Part shown: positions 8,366 through 16,698 of the stretch, one piece after another
Position numbering within the stretch: position 1 is the stretch's first letter
Layout: the number at the start of each line of letters is the position of its first letter
Assembly (NCBI GenBank): GCA_905182545.1
Contig: CAJJBY010000007.1
Span: forward strand, 1 to 35,000
Length of the DNA: 35,000 nt
Origin: an uncultured Candidatus Puniceispirillum sp.
Lineage (GTDB): Bacteria > Pseudomonadota > Alphaproteobacteria > Puniceispirillales > Puniceispirillaceae
Reading direction: 5' to 3'
Program-made: the position numbers and the translations under genes
The notes under the pieces: model-generated
Seen by the model: the letters and a program-made list of their open reading frames with translations, nothing else
Database searches by the model: none
Told to the model about the DNA's origin: nothing

Positions 8366-9682
8366 CTATCGCTGAACCACCGCTTGTAACGGCTTTCCGG
8401 CTAGCGCCAGAACACAGCTTGTCAGAACCCATGCGCCTTTGGCGATGGCTTCATTGCTGGTAAACTCCTCAGGGCAATGGCTTAACCCATCACTGCACGG
8501 AATAAAGATTATGGCCGCCGGTGCAAAGCGTGACAGATGCGCCGTATCATGACCGGCACCGCTTGCCAGTTTAATTGTAGATAACCCATTGACTGCCGCC
8601 GCATCGCTAAGATTTTGCATCAGGCCGCTATCCATTGGCGCAATATCAGCTGCGGCAAGTGGCCTCACATCAACGGCGCAATGGCGGCGTGCCGCGCTAT
8701 CACGGCAAATGGTTTCAAATGCCGCCAGAAAGGCACTTTTCGAATGGGTGCTTGCCGACCGCATATCAAGCGTCATTTCAACCTGGCCAGGAACAATCGC
8801 GGCACCATTTGGAAAAACCTCAATCTTGCCAATCGTTGCCACAAAATGCTGGTTTTCATCACGGGCAATATCGCTTGCTAAGCCATTTATCGCAAGAATG
8901 ATATCCGCCGCCGCGACAAGCGCATCCTGCCGGTCATCCATCGGCGTTGTGCCGCTGTGACCAGCCTGACCCTTCACCGAAATTCCATAGCGGTAAATAC
9001 CCGGAATCGCGGTTACGATCCCGATATCATGACTTTGTATTTCCAATAGTTTTGCCTGTTCAATATGAAGTTCAAGACAGGCCAAAATCTGATCAGCATC
9101 GGATCGCACTTCATCGCAGCCAAGATTGTTACCGCCAATACGGGTGATCTCACTTGCAAGCTGGCGGCCATCTACATCAACCCGACCCAAGATTTCAGGC
9201 GTTAAAAGACCAGCCATATGACGGCTGCCAAGACAAGATGTGCCCCAGACATTTAATTCCTCACCGAGATAATCGACAATTTCCAGATCAAATGGCAGTT
9301 CGATCTGATGCTCATTGAGATAATGCACCACCTCAAGCGCGGCAATGACACCGGCAATACCATCAAACCGGCCACCGGCAGGCACTGTATCAATGTGTGA
9401 TCCAATCAGAACCTTTGCCCGATCTGCCCTGCCCTCATCCGACATTTTCAAATTAGCCCGTTCCAAATTAACGGTGCGGGTGCCAATCAAATTACCACCT
9501 GAATCGATATGACAAACAAGCCCAGCTGCAGCGAAAGCATCGGCAAGCCAGTTTCGGGCCGCATCAAATTCAGGGCTGAAAACAAGCCGCGTATAGGGGC
9601 GATCTGCTTCGGTAAAGCTGGCAAGCTTGTCAATGGCGGCGGCAATACGCGCTGTTTGTGCTATAGCGGGACTGACTTTCAT
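8366..9682 (-). CDS. M20-family amidohydrolase, N-carbamoyl-L-amino-acid hydrolase / allantoate amidohydrolase type
   Basis: From the ATG at 9680-9682 the product has 438 residues. It carries the marks of this M20 branch: GSHIDTVPAGGRFDG with metal-ligand His ~96 and Asp ~107, GEELNVWGTSCLGSRHMAG with the catalytic/metal Glu pair ~141-142, the dimerisation-domain motif GQAGHSGTTPMDDR, and GAGHDTAHLS near the end. Such cytoplasmic enzymes hydrolyse N-carbamoyl amino acids, allantoate or ureidoglycine, releasing ammonia and CO2. The frame extends to a TTG at 9715 and an ATG at 9694, but GGTGG five bases upstream favours 9682. It converges on the peptide transporter operon and diverges from another M20 gene. 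Confidence 0.82.
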   Translation of the reverse strand: MKVSPAIAQTARIAAAIDKLASFTEADRPYTRLVFSPEFDAARNWLADAFAAAGLVCHIDSGGNLIGTRTVNLERANLKMSDEGRADRAKVLIGSHIDTVPAGGRFDGIAGVIAALEVVHYLNEHQIELPFDLEIVDYLGEELNVWGTSCLGSRHMAGLLTPEILGRVDVDGRQLASEITRIGGNNLGCDEVRSDADQILACLELHIEQAKLLEIQSHDIGIVTAIPGIYRYGISVKGQAGHSGTTPMDDRQDALVAAADIILAINGLASDIARDENQHFVATIGKIEVFPNGAAIVPGQVEMTLDMRSASTHSKSAFLAAFETICRDSAARRHCAVDVRPLAAADIAPMDSGLMQNLSDAAAVNGLSTIKLASGAGHDTAHLSRFAPAAIIFIPCSDGLSHCPEEFTSNEAIAKGAWVLTSCVLALAGKPLQAVVQR

Positions 9683-9849
9683 TGAAACCACCATCTGCTG
9701 TTTGACTGCGATCAAAATCAGCGTAGAGTTTAATTTAGAATTTTCAACCAGCCTATGATTATTGGGAGCTATGTTTGTTCTTGAGCATCCGATTTAGTTA
9801 ATGCTGACATAGTTTTCTGACCACGGACAGCGTATTTAGGAGCTTAGAA

Positions 9850-11031
9850 ATGCAACTGGTGAAAGCGTTGGTATCGGCGCATGAAGAACTGGCCTCTTGG
9901 CGACAACATCTTCATCAAAATCCGGAAATCGCCTATGAAGAAAAAGATACATCCGCCTTTGTTGCGGCCAAGCTTGAAAGCTTTGGTGTTGAGGTTCATC
10001 GTGGGTTTGGCGGCACCGGTCTGGTTGGGGTGATCAAAGGCAATCTAGGCGACCCTGAAAGCGGCAAAGCGATTGGCCTTCGCGCCGATATGGATGCCTT
10101 GCCAATGTCTGAAGAAACCAATCTTGCCTATGCGTCACAGCGCCCCGGCCGCATGCATGCTTGCGGTCATGATGGTCATACGACCATGCTTCTTGCCGCA
10201 GCGCGGCATCTTGCCGAAACGCGAGATTTTCATGGCACCATCTATTGTATTTTCCAACCCGCTGAAGAAGGCGGCAATGCTGGTGCCCGATCAATGATCA
10301 AAGATGGTCTCTTTGAAAAGTTCCATATGGATTCGGTCTGGGGCATGCATAACTGGCCCGGGCTCGAGGTTGGCCGTGCGGTTGCCCATTGCGGCGCGGC
10401 GATGGCTGCTGCTGATATTTTTGTTCTGACGATTGACGGCAAAGGCGGTCATGCCGCCATGCCACATTTGACAAAGGATCCGGTGGCGGCGGCCGGCATG
10501 TGTATTTTGGCACTTCAAACCCTGATTTCGCGCCAGCTTGACCCGTTTGATCAGGCAGTGATTTCGCTTACCAAGCTTGAAGCCGGAAGTGCCTTTAACG
10601 TGATTCCAGCCACGGCAACTATTGGCGGCACTTTGCGAACGATGAATGCCGAAACACGCTTGCGGATGATTGCCGAAATTGAAACCACCGCAAAAAACGC
10701 CGCGGCTACCTTGGGATGCAATGTTTCAATGGAATTGCGCCCGGGCTATCCACCAACCTTAAACCATGAGAGCGATGCGCTATTTGCGCGTGATATCATC
10801 ACTGAAATGCTTGGCGCGGATGGGCTGGAAACCAGCATGACACCGGTCATGGGTGCCGAGGATTTTTCCTTTATGCTGGAAAAAAAACCGGGAGCTTACA
10901 TCTGGCTTGGAGCGGGATTACAGTCCGAAAATCTGCACAGCCCGCATTTTGATTTCAATGATGATCTATTGCCAATTGGCGCTAGTTTTTGGGTTCAGCT
11001 TGCCCAATCAAAATTGACCCAATCATCATAA
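9850..11031 (+). CDS. M20 amidohydrolase, hippurate / IAA-amino-acid hydrolase type
   Basis: A 393-residue M20D enzyme. It shows RADMDALPMSEETN, the metal-binding MHACGHDGHT (Cys105, His107), FQPAEEGGNAGA (Glu139/Glu140), and a C-terminal GAEDFSFM plus LHSPHFDFND that supplies the last ligands. The family hydrolyses N-acylated amino acids such as N-acetyl or N-benzoyl conjugates in the cytoplasm. No signal peptide is present. AGGAG at 9838-9842 lies seven bases before the ATG. Transcribed alone, it diverges from the other M20 gene and is followed by a strong hairpin. Substrate specificity inside the family cannot be told from sequence alone. Confidence 0.87.
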   Translation: MQLVKALVSAHEELASWRQHLHQNPEIAYEEKDTSAFVAAKLESFGVEVHRGFGGTGLVGVIKGNLGDPESGKAIGLRADMDALPMSEETNLAYASQRPGRMHACGHDGHTTMLLAAARHLAETRDFHGTIYCIFQPAEEGGNAGARSMIKDGLFEKFHMDSVWGMHNWPGLEVGRAVAHCGAAMAAADIFVLTIDGKGGHAAMPHLTKDPVAAAGMCILALQTLISRQLDPFDQAVISLTKLEAGSAFNVIPATATIGGTLRTMNAETRLRMIAEIETTAKNAAATLGCNVSMELRPGYPPTLNHESDALFARDIITEMLGADGLETSMTPVMGAEDFSFMLEKKPGAYIWLGAGLQSENLHSPHFDFNDDLLPIGASFWVQLAQSKLTQSS

Positions 11032-11115
11032 AGCCAATCGGCCAATACACAGCCCAACTTCGCTTAACGACTTGGCCCAACGATTGGGTCTATCGTTTAG
11101 GCCTAAAAGCGAAGA

Positions 11116-11138
11116 CGCCAGCCCTTATGGGGCTGGCG
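11116..11138. terminator. hairpin between convergent M20 genes (bidirectional terminator)
   Basis: A perfect nine-base-pair GC-rich stem (CGCCAGCCC at 11116-11124 with GGGCTGGCG at 11130-11138) closes a five-base loop. It lies between the stop of the hippurate-hydrolase-type gene and the stop of the convergent AbgB-type gene. On the minus strand it is followed by a T-rich stretch (TCTTCGCTTTTAG). On the plus strand the tail is weaker. Confidence 0.65.
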
Positions 11139-11173
11139 CGGCATATTATTTAGTTGCCGATTACTTTTGCCGC

Positions 11174-12596
11174 CTATTTGGGCTTGGCAATGATTGGTGG
11201 GCTAACCTCCTTTGGAATGGGGCATTGATACGGCGTTTTCGTCTGCCGGCCATTATGAACAGCACGCGCCGCCTCAATCGTTTCTGGCGATTGAATCAAG
11301 GCGCTGGCTGTTGCCGCCATTACTTTTGCTGCATGAATCATGCCCTTATGCGCCGCCGGTGCTTTTCCTTGGGCAACGGTTTGCCATGTATGAAATGGCG
11401 TGCCAACCGCGCAGGTGGCAACACGCGCCTGAACCGTTGGCACCACCCAGCTCACATCGCCAACATCAGTTGACCCCTCACCGCCACTGCTTGTCCGGTC
11501 AAGTGGCGCAACAAAATCGCAAAGCGGCAGATCAGCCGGGGTTTCCCGACCAACACGTTGAAAGCTAGCAGCGATATCATCCTTGGTCAAAGTCTGGCGA
11601 ATTTCATTGGCAAGACCAGAGTCATCAGTCGTCAAACGGCACGGGCCCAAGCTTGTCAAATTCACGCTGCATTATTTCTTCAAGCGGCCGGTTGCCAACC
11701 AGATTGGAAACCCCTGAATAGACTTTTACCTCAACCTCGGTTCCGGTCATTAAGGCCGCGCCATCGGCAATGCTGCGCACGCGTGCAACAAGATCGCGCA
11801 AGGTTGGCAGATCAGCCGCCCGCACTAGCTGGCGAACAGTTGCCTTTGCCTGAACAACATTTGGCGCAACCCCGCCAGCATCAAGATAGGCATAATGCAC
11901 CCGCGCTGAGTCGGGCATATGCTCACGAAGATAATTCACCCCAATATTCATCAGCTCGCATGCATCAAGTGCGCTTCGGCCAAGATGCGGGGCCGCAGCA
12001 GCATGCGCTGCCTTGCCATGAAAGGTGAAATCAATGCGCGAATTGGCAAGCGAATGGCCATGCTGGACAGCGTTAAAGGTTGAAGGGTGCCAAGAAATCG
12101 CCGCATCAACATCATCAAACAATCCATCACGTGCCATATAGGCTTTGGCTGCGCCACCTTCTTCGGCAGGACAGCCATAATAGCGAACCCGTGCCGCAAT
12201 GCCATTTTTGGCAAGCCAGTCCTTGACCGAAGTTGCCGCCAAAAGCGACGCTGCCCCTAACAGATTATGGCCACATCCATGCCCATTGCCGCCCATCTCA
12301 ATCGGGCTATGTTTGGCAACACCGGGTGCCTGGCTAAGCTGGGGAAGCGCGTCAAATTCCCCAAGAATGGCAATTACCGGCCCTTCGGTTCCAGCTTCGC
12401 CCATAACTGCCGTTGGCATTCCACAAATGCCTTCAGTAACATCAAATCCCTCAGCTTTGAGTGCCGCTACATGTTCGGCAACCGATGCAAATTCATTGTA
12501 AAGCGTTTCAGGTGTTTCAAAAACCCGATCGGATAACGCAATAAATTCAGCTCTTTTTGCGTCCACCAATTTCCAGATCTGTTCTTCATTTAACAT
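11174..12596 (-). pseudogene. AbgB-type M20 amidohydrolase, interrupted by one frameshift
   Basis: The main frame begins at ATG 12594-12596 (MLNEEQIWKL) and runs to a TGA at 11625-11627. It has the AbgB features GHGCGHNLLG (residues 105-114) and PAEEGGAAKAYM. The rest of the family continues in another frame to 11174 (SGLANEIRQTL onward, with GKAPAAHKGMIHAAK and a GlyProSer-poor tail). Removing one base near 11628-11635 joins both into about 473 residues, close to the ~480 of E. coli AbgB, which cleaves p-aminobenzoyl-glutamate. The upstream frame extension to 12677 has no family similarity. The break is either a sequencing error or a recent mutation, since the downstream part has not decayed. 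Confidence 0.8.
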
Positions 12597-12715
12597 GTTC
12601 AACTCGTTTCTTCCCAAAAAGGACTCATCAATGAAATGGTGGAAAACTACAACTCTATAAATGAATGTTAAATCCAAAATGACGCTTTAGACAAATGCAA
12701 AAAAACATGAATTAT

Positions 12716-12764
12716 GGGAATTTTTGGCCGTGGCGCGTGATGCGAAGGGCGGGGAATTTTTGGC
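12716..12764. repeat. 13-bp direct repeat
   Basis: GGGAATTTTTGGC occurs at 12716-12728 and again at 12752-12764, start points 36 bases apart. It lies in non-coding sequence just after the remnant of a decayed gene. No transposase or target-site structure is attached, so it may be a chance or slippage repeat. Confidence 0.5.
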
Positions 12765-12779
12765 AAAGACGGGGATAAA

Positions 12780-13018
12780 TTAGCCACGCATAAGCGCGCC
12801 AGTCAGATCATAGACCGCTGCGCCCAGAATTTCGGCATCATAAAATAGTCCCAGGATTCCCACCTACAATTTTGTCCCCGCGCCAGCATAGGCGGTTTTC
12901 ACATAGCCCATTGCCAAGCCCGTCAATGACGCCAATCAGTCTTGTCAATCAATCTCGCCAGTCCTTGCGCCCAATCAATTGCCACCTGATCATCAGGCCA
13001 GTTGGTAAGATGATAATC
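12780..13018 (-). pseudogene. decayed C-terminal remnant of a GcvT-domain (dimethylglycine/sarcosine dehydrogenase-like) protein
   Basis: On the minus strand a frame ending with TAA at 12780-12782 reads LAMGYVKTAYAGAGTKL, then an in-frame TAG, then VGILGLFYDAEILG and AVYDLTGALMRG. This is the usual end of GcvT-like C-terminal domains in dimethylglycine and sarcosine dehydrogenases (LGYV..., PGT.L, EILG, YDP.G...R). Upstream, a second frame (12923-13018) reads DYHLTNWPDDQVAI and may be an earlier piece of the same gene; that part is weaker. With an internal stop, a frame change and no catalytic domain, this is a gene relic. The rest of the ~440-base gap (12678-12779 and 13019-13119) shows no gene. 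Confidence 0.6.
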
Positions 13019-13119
13019 AATGAGGAAGTGGCGCTAATCCGGTTCAATTGAACCGGCAGAATCTACGTTGGCTTTTTGAAACCGCTTTTGATCAGTGATC
13101 ACCCAGCTTGCGCATCACC

Positions 13120-14556
13120 CTAATTATAGATTTCACTTGAGTACTTGGTTGCCAGAAATGCGTCCAGACCTTCAATGCCACCTTCATAGCCATAGCCACT
13201 AAATTTCAATCCGCCAAAGGGCGTTTCAACCGAATGGACATGAAGCGAATTGATCGCCAGCATACCACTTTCGATTTCTGATTTTAAAATTCGCACCGTC
13301 TTTGGGCTGTTGGTAAAGGCATAGGCGGCAAGGCCGAATGGCAAGCTATTGGCACGCTCAATTACTTCATCAAGACTATGGAAACTTATCGTTGGTGCGA
13401 TCGGGCCAAAAGGCTCTTCGGTCATGATGCGGGCGGTTTCAGGAACATTGCCAAGAAGCGTTGCCTGATAGAATGACCCCGGGCTTTGAATGCGGCCACC
13501 GCCAACCAATAGCTCAGCCCCCTTTGCCACAGCATCGCTAACAAACCCGTCCATAATGTCGATCCGGCGCTCGGCAACAAGCGGCCCCATGCTAGTGCTA
13601 GCGTCAAGCCCATTGCCCGGATTGACCGCTTCGACATGTTTTTTGAACGCCGCCAGAAATTCATCATGCACGGCCGCTTCAACAAAAAAGCGGGTTGGTG
13701 AAATACATACCTGACCGGCATTGCGGAATTTACCCATCGCGCACAACTGCGCCGCTGCCTCGATATCGGCATCTTTAAACACCATCACCGGCGAATGCCC
13801 GCCAAGCTCCATCGTACAGCGAATCATATTCTTGGCAGCAAGCTGCTGAAGATGAATGCCAACTGGCACACTGCCGGTAAAGCTAAGCTTGCGCGGAATT
13901 GTCGAGCTAAGAAGATGCTCGGAGACATCTGACGGCACCCCAAAGACAATATTCAGCACACCCGCTGGCAAGCCTGCATCAACCAAAGCCACACCAATCG
14001 CAATCGCGGTTGCTGGCGTTTCCTCGCTTGGTTTAATCGTAATCGAACAGCCCGCAGCCAAGGCACCAGCAACTTTGCGCATCACATTTGTTGCCGGAAA
14101 ATTCCAGGCAACAAAGGCCAAGGCTGGCCCAACTGGAACTTTGCGCGCCTCATGCTGCATGCCCGGAAAGCGTGATGGAATAATCCGCCCATAGATGCGT
14201 TTGCCCTCTTCGCCATACCAGCGCAGAAGATCAATCGCGACCTGCATTTCAACTTTTGCTTCGGCAAGCGGTTTGCCCATTTCACGCGTCAGATTGGCGC
14301 TATTGACCTCGAACCGGTCTTCGAGAAGGCCAGCCGCCTTTTCCAGAATGGCCTGCCGGCTCAGCGGTGTCATTGCCCGCCAGTTATTGAAACCATCACG
14401 GCTGCTGTCGAGGGCGCGATCAAGATCTGCTGGGCTGGCATGCGGTACCTGCCCGATTTCGCTCCCGTCAGCCGGACAAATGACCGGCTCATTTTTGCCC
14501 GTACTGCCAAAAACCCATTCACCAGCGATTAGCATTTTCAATTCTGGGTAGGACAT
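13120..14556 (-). CDS. NAD(P)-dependent aldehyde dehydrogenase, succinate-semialdehyde dehydrogenase-like
   Basis: A full-length 478-residue ALDH superfamily enzyme. It has the AWNFP segment (oxyanion Asn), KPSEETP for cofactor binding, FTGSVPVG, general base Glu250 in MELGGHSP, and nucleophile Cys284 in NAGQVCISPTR. The overall pattern is closest to GabD/SSADH-like enzymes, which oxidise short-chain semialdehydes to acids. GGAG eight bases before the ATG lies inside the end of the LysR gene, whose stop is three bases away, so regulator and enzyme are co-transcribed. Its place beside a TauD-type dioxygenase and a TSUP exporter suggests it oxidises the aldehyde made by the dioxygenase, but this is inference. 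Confidence 0.9.
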   Translation of the reverse strand: MSYPELKMLIAGEWVFGSTGKNEPVICPADGSEIGQVPHASPADLDRALDSSRDGFNNWRAMTPLSRQAILEKAAGLLEDRFEVNSANLTREMGKPLAEAKVEMQVAIDLLRWYGEEGKRIYGRIIPSRFPGMQHEARKVPVGPALAFVAWNFPATNVMRKVAGALAAGCSITIKPSEETPATAIAIGVALVDAGLPAGVLNIVFGVPSDVSEHLLSSTIPRKLSFTGSVPVGIHLQQLAAKNMIRCTMELGGHSPVMVFKDADIEAAAQLCAMGKFRNAGQVCISPTRFFVEAAVHDEFLAAFKKHVEAVNPGNGLDASTSMGPLVAERRIDIMDGFVSDAVAKGAELLVGGGRIQSPGSFYQATLLGNVPETARIMTEEPFGPIAPTISFHSLDEVIERANSLPFGLAAYAFTNSPKTVRILKSEIESGMLAINSLHVHSVETPFGGLKFSGYGYEGGIEGLDAFLATKYSSEIYN

Positions 14557-14559
14557 CGG

Positions 14560-15576
14560 TTAGTCTCCATTTCGCATTTCAATGATAAACCTAATATGGA
14601 TGGCAATTCGCCTTGCTTCAATCACAAAGACGGCAGGGCTAGCAATATTTGGCAAATGAGGGTTTCCTAATGATGATGATCTTGATTTTGTTTGACGCAG
14701 TCCCTCTTCGGCTGCCTGAATAAACATCGATGCCAAGGTTGTTCGGGGCCGGTCAGCAGGAAACATAAAAGCAAACTCATAGTGAATTGTCGGCTCCAAT
14801 TGCCGCACAACAACATTGCCACCACTATTCGATTTTGCGGTGAATGGATCAGCAATCGCAATGCCTATTCCATCTTCGACAAACTCATTCACCGCAACAG
14901 CCGTTGTTTCAAATTGCGGTTTATAATCAATTCCCGCCGTCGCAAAAAGCTGGTCAATCCGCATCCGGCCAATCGTGCCTCGCGGCAAGCCAACCAAGGC
15001 CTCACCGGCGAGATCCGACAGGCTTATCTTTTGCTGCTTGGCCAATTCGTGCTGCTTATGCAGAACGCAGACCCCCGGAAAACGGCCAATGTGAACCATA
15101 TGTTCGCTTGGATAGGTAAAGGGCAATGCCACCGCGCATAGGTCAAATTGCTGACCCTCGATCCGCCGTTCTAGCTCGCCCCGGCTGACGACTTCGATAT
15201 TGACCGAAACACGAGCCGCCCTTTCTTTGAAAATACGCAATGCTTTTGGCATGAGGCCACGCGCAAGTGTCGCTGAGGTCAAGACTTGCAGATGACCGTC
15301 TGAAACCCGCCTAATTTCATTTGCCTTGCGCACAAATCTATTCAGGGCTTCGGCTGCCGAATCCGCCTCGGCCAATAGCAATTTTCCTTCAGCAGTTAAT
15401 CTTAACCGGCGCTTGCTTCGATCAAACAGGCTAATACCAAGCTGGCTTTCAAGCGATGCGATGTGACGGCTCATCGCTGATTGGTCAACGCCAAGAATTT
15501 TGGCCGCATCGGTCATGCTGCCAGCGCCAGCAATGACGCGGAATGTCTCGATCCAGCGAAAGGGAGGTTGTTTCAT
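14560..15576 (-). CDS. LysR-family transcriptional regulator
   Basis: The N-terminal winged helix-turn-helix is plain at residues ~18-64 (SMTDAAKILGVDQSAMSRHI, then LGISLFDRSKRRLRLTAEG). It is followed by a periplasmic-binding-like effector domain. At 338 residues it is about 40 longer than most LysR proteins, owing to a C-terminal tail (after ~300) that runs almost to the next ATG and may not be conserved. AGGTGA lies four bases before the ATG. The gene is divergent from the TauD-type dioxygenase across ~108 bases, the classic position for LysR control of the neighbour, and leads into the aldehyde dehydrogenase. Confidence 0.9.
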   Translation of the reverse strand: MKQPPFRWIETFRVIAGAGSMTDAAKILGVDQSAMSRHIASLESQLGISLFDRSKRRLRLTAEGKLLLAEADSAAEALNRFVRKANEIRRVSDGHLQVLTSATLARGLMPKALRIFKERAARVSVNIEVVSRGELERRIEGQQFDLCAVALPFTYPSEHMVHIGRFPGVCVLHKQHELAKQQKISLSDLAGEALVGLPRGTIGRMRIDQLFATAGIDYKPQFETTAVAVNEFVEDGIGIAIADPFTAKSNSGGNVVVRQLEPTIHYEFAFMFPADRPRTTLASMFIQAAEEGLRQTKSRSSSLGNPHLPNIASPAVFVIEARRIAIHIRFIIEMRNGD

Positions 15577-15684
15577 CTTTTCACCTATGTGGTTTAGGCA
15601 TAGTTATACGGTTATTTTTCATTTTTTATCATCATTTATTTCGCCTAGTCTGTTTTTTCTTTAGTGAATCAAAACGAGGTAAAT
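15577..15684. promoter_or_regulatory. divergent LysR / dioxygenase promoter region
   Basis: This 108-base AT-rich gap separates the LysR start (minus) from the dioxygenase start (plus) and must hold both promoters and, by family habit, the LysR operator. I could not pick out a convincing T-N11-A palindrome or a clean -35/-10 pair by eye. The only firm element is GAGG at 15676-15679, the ribosome-binding site of the dioxygenase. Confidence 0.45.
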
Positions 15685-16557
15685 ATGAACGCGAATGACA
15701 GTTTTGAGGTAATTCCATCAGGCGCCGCACTTGGCGCCGATATTGTTGGCTTGGATTTAACGAAAGAAATTGATAGTGCCATTTTTGATCGCGTGATTGA
15801 CGCATGGGATAAGCATTTGGTTCTGCGCTTTCGCAATCAAGACTTAACCGAAGATCAATTTGTGCGGTTTTCACGCTATTTTGGCAGCCTCGACAAGGCG
15901 CCTACACGGCCTGTTAACGGAAGCTATCATCCATCACGCGAAGAAATTGCCGTGATTTCGAATATTGTCCAAGGCGGTGTTCCGATTGGCGGGCTTGGCA
16001 ATTCAGAATTGGTCTGGCATCAGGACATGACCTACAAGGATTTACCACCCAAGGCCAGCATCCTTTATGGACTGACAACCCCAGCCAGTGGCGGCGATAC
16101 GCATTTTTACAATCTCAACCGCGCCTATAAAACATTGCCTGATGCCTTGCGTGAAAAAATCAAAGGCCGATCATGCAAACATGATGCAACGCGCAATTCG
16201 GCCGGACAGTTACGGGCAGGATTTGACGAAAATTATGACAACGAAAGCCGCCCGGGTGCGATTCACCCGTTAATAATCAAACATCATGCCACAGGCAAGG
16301 AATCGCTTTATGTCGGACGTCGTCCCAATGCATGGATTGTCGGGCTGTCGGATGAAGAAAGTGACCAGCTTTTGGATGACATTTGGCAGCATATCGAAAA
16401 TGGACCACATCATTGGGCGCAACAATGGCAGCCAAAGGATATCGTGATTTGGGATAATCGTTACACGCTTCACATGCGCGGCGATCTTGACCCGGCGCAT
16501 GACCGGCTTATGCATCGCACGCAAATCCAAGATGAAGCTGCCCCTGCCGCTGCCTGA
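15685..16557 (+). CDS. TauD/TfdA-family 2-oxoglutarate-dependent dioxygenase
   Basis: A 290-residue non-haem Fe(II) dioxygenase. The iron-binding His-X-Asp is His112-Gln-Asp114 in ELVWHQDMTY, the distal His is His263 in NRYTLHMRGD, and an Arg near 274-278 (DRLMHRTQ) should bind 2-oxoglutarate. Family members hydroxylate sulfonates, aryloxyacetates, betaines or sulfate esters, releasing sulfite or an aldehyde and consuming O2. The frame opens at a GTG (15664), but GAGG five bases before the ATG at 15685 sets the start. Neighbouring LysR, aldehyde dehydrogenase and TSUP exporter genes favour a sulfonate or similar substrate, without proving it. Confidence 0.88.
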   Translation: MNANDSFEVIPSGAALGADIVGLDLTKEIDSAIFDRVIDAWDKHLVLRFRNQDLTEDQFVRFSRYFGSLDKAPTRPVNGSYHPSREEIAVISNIVQGGVPIGGLGNSELVWHQDMTYKDLPPKASILYGLTTPASGGDTHFYNLNRAYKTLPDALREKIKGRSCKHDATRNSAGQLRAGFDENYDNESRPGAIHPLIIKHHATGKESLYVGRRPNAWIVGLSDEESDQLLDDIWQHIENGPHHWAQQWQPKDIVIWDNRYTLHMRGDLDPAHDRLMHRTQIQDEAAPAAA

Positions 16558-16569
16558 CCAAATGCCAAT

Positions 16570-16603
16570 GCCGCAATGATCAAAATTCATTGATGCTTGC
16601 GGC
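16570..16603 (+). terminator. stem-loop after the dioxygenase gene
   Basis: GCCGCAA (16570-16576) pairs with TTGCGGC (16597-16603), and inside it ATCAA pairs with TTGAT across a 2x2 internal mismatch, closing a six-base loop. It begins 12 bases after the stop codon. A T-run (CTTTTTATT) follows about 16 bases later rather than immediately, so termination may be weak, or the stem may stabilise mRNA. Confidence 0.45.
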
Positions 16604-16698
16604 GCTTGCCACAAACGCTTTTTATTATTTCTTGCTGGTGGACACGAACGGTCCTACCAGCATTCCCGCCGCTATCTTTAACCTAGGGCGTATTTGAT

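Noticed and set aside
11072-11568. Plus-strand open frames opposite the AbgB-type gene
   Set aside because: They are antisense to the conserved C-terminal part of the M20 protein, lack family similarity and cross a terminator hairpin.
12597-12677. 27-residue N-terminal extension of the AbgB-type protein
   Set aside because: The extension is not family-like; the ATG at 12594-12596 gives the expected N-terminus.
12716-12764. Direct repeat as an insertion-sequence target or attachment site
   Set aside because: No transposase, integrase, tRNA or inverted ends are nearby.
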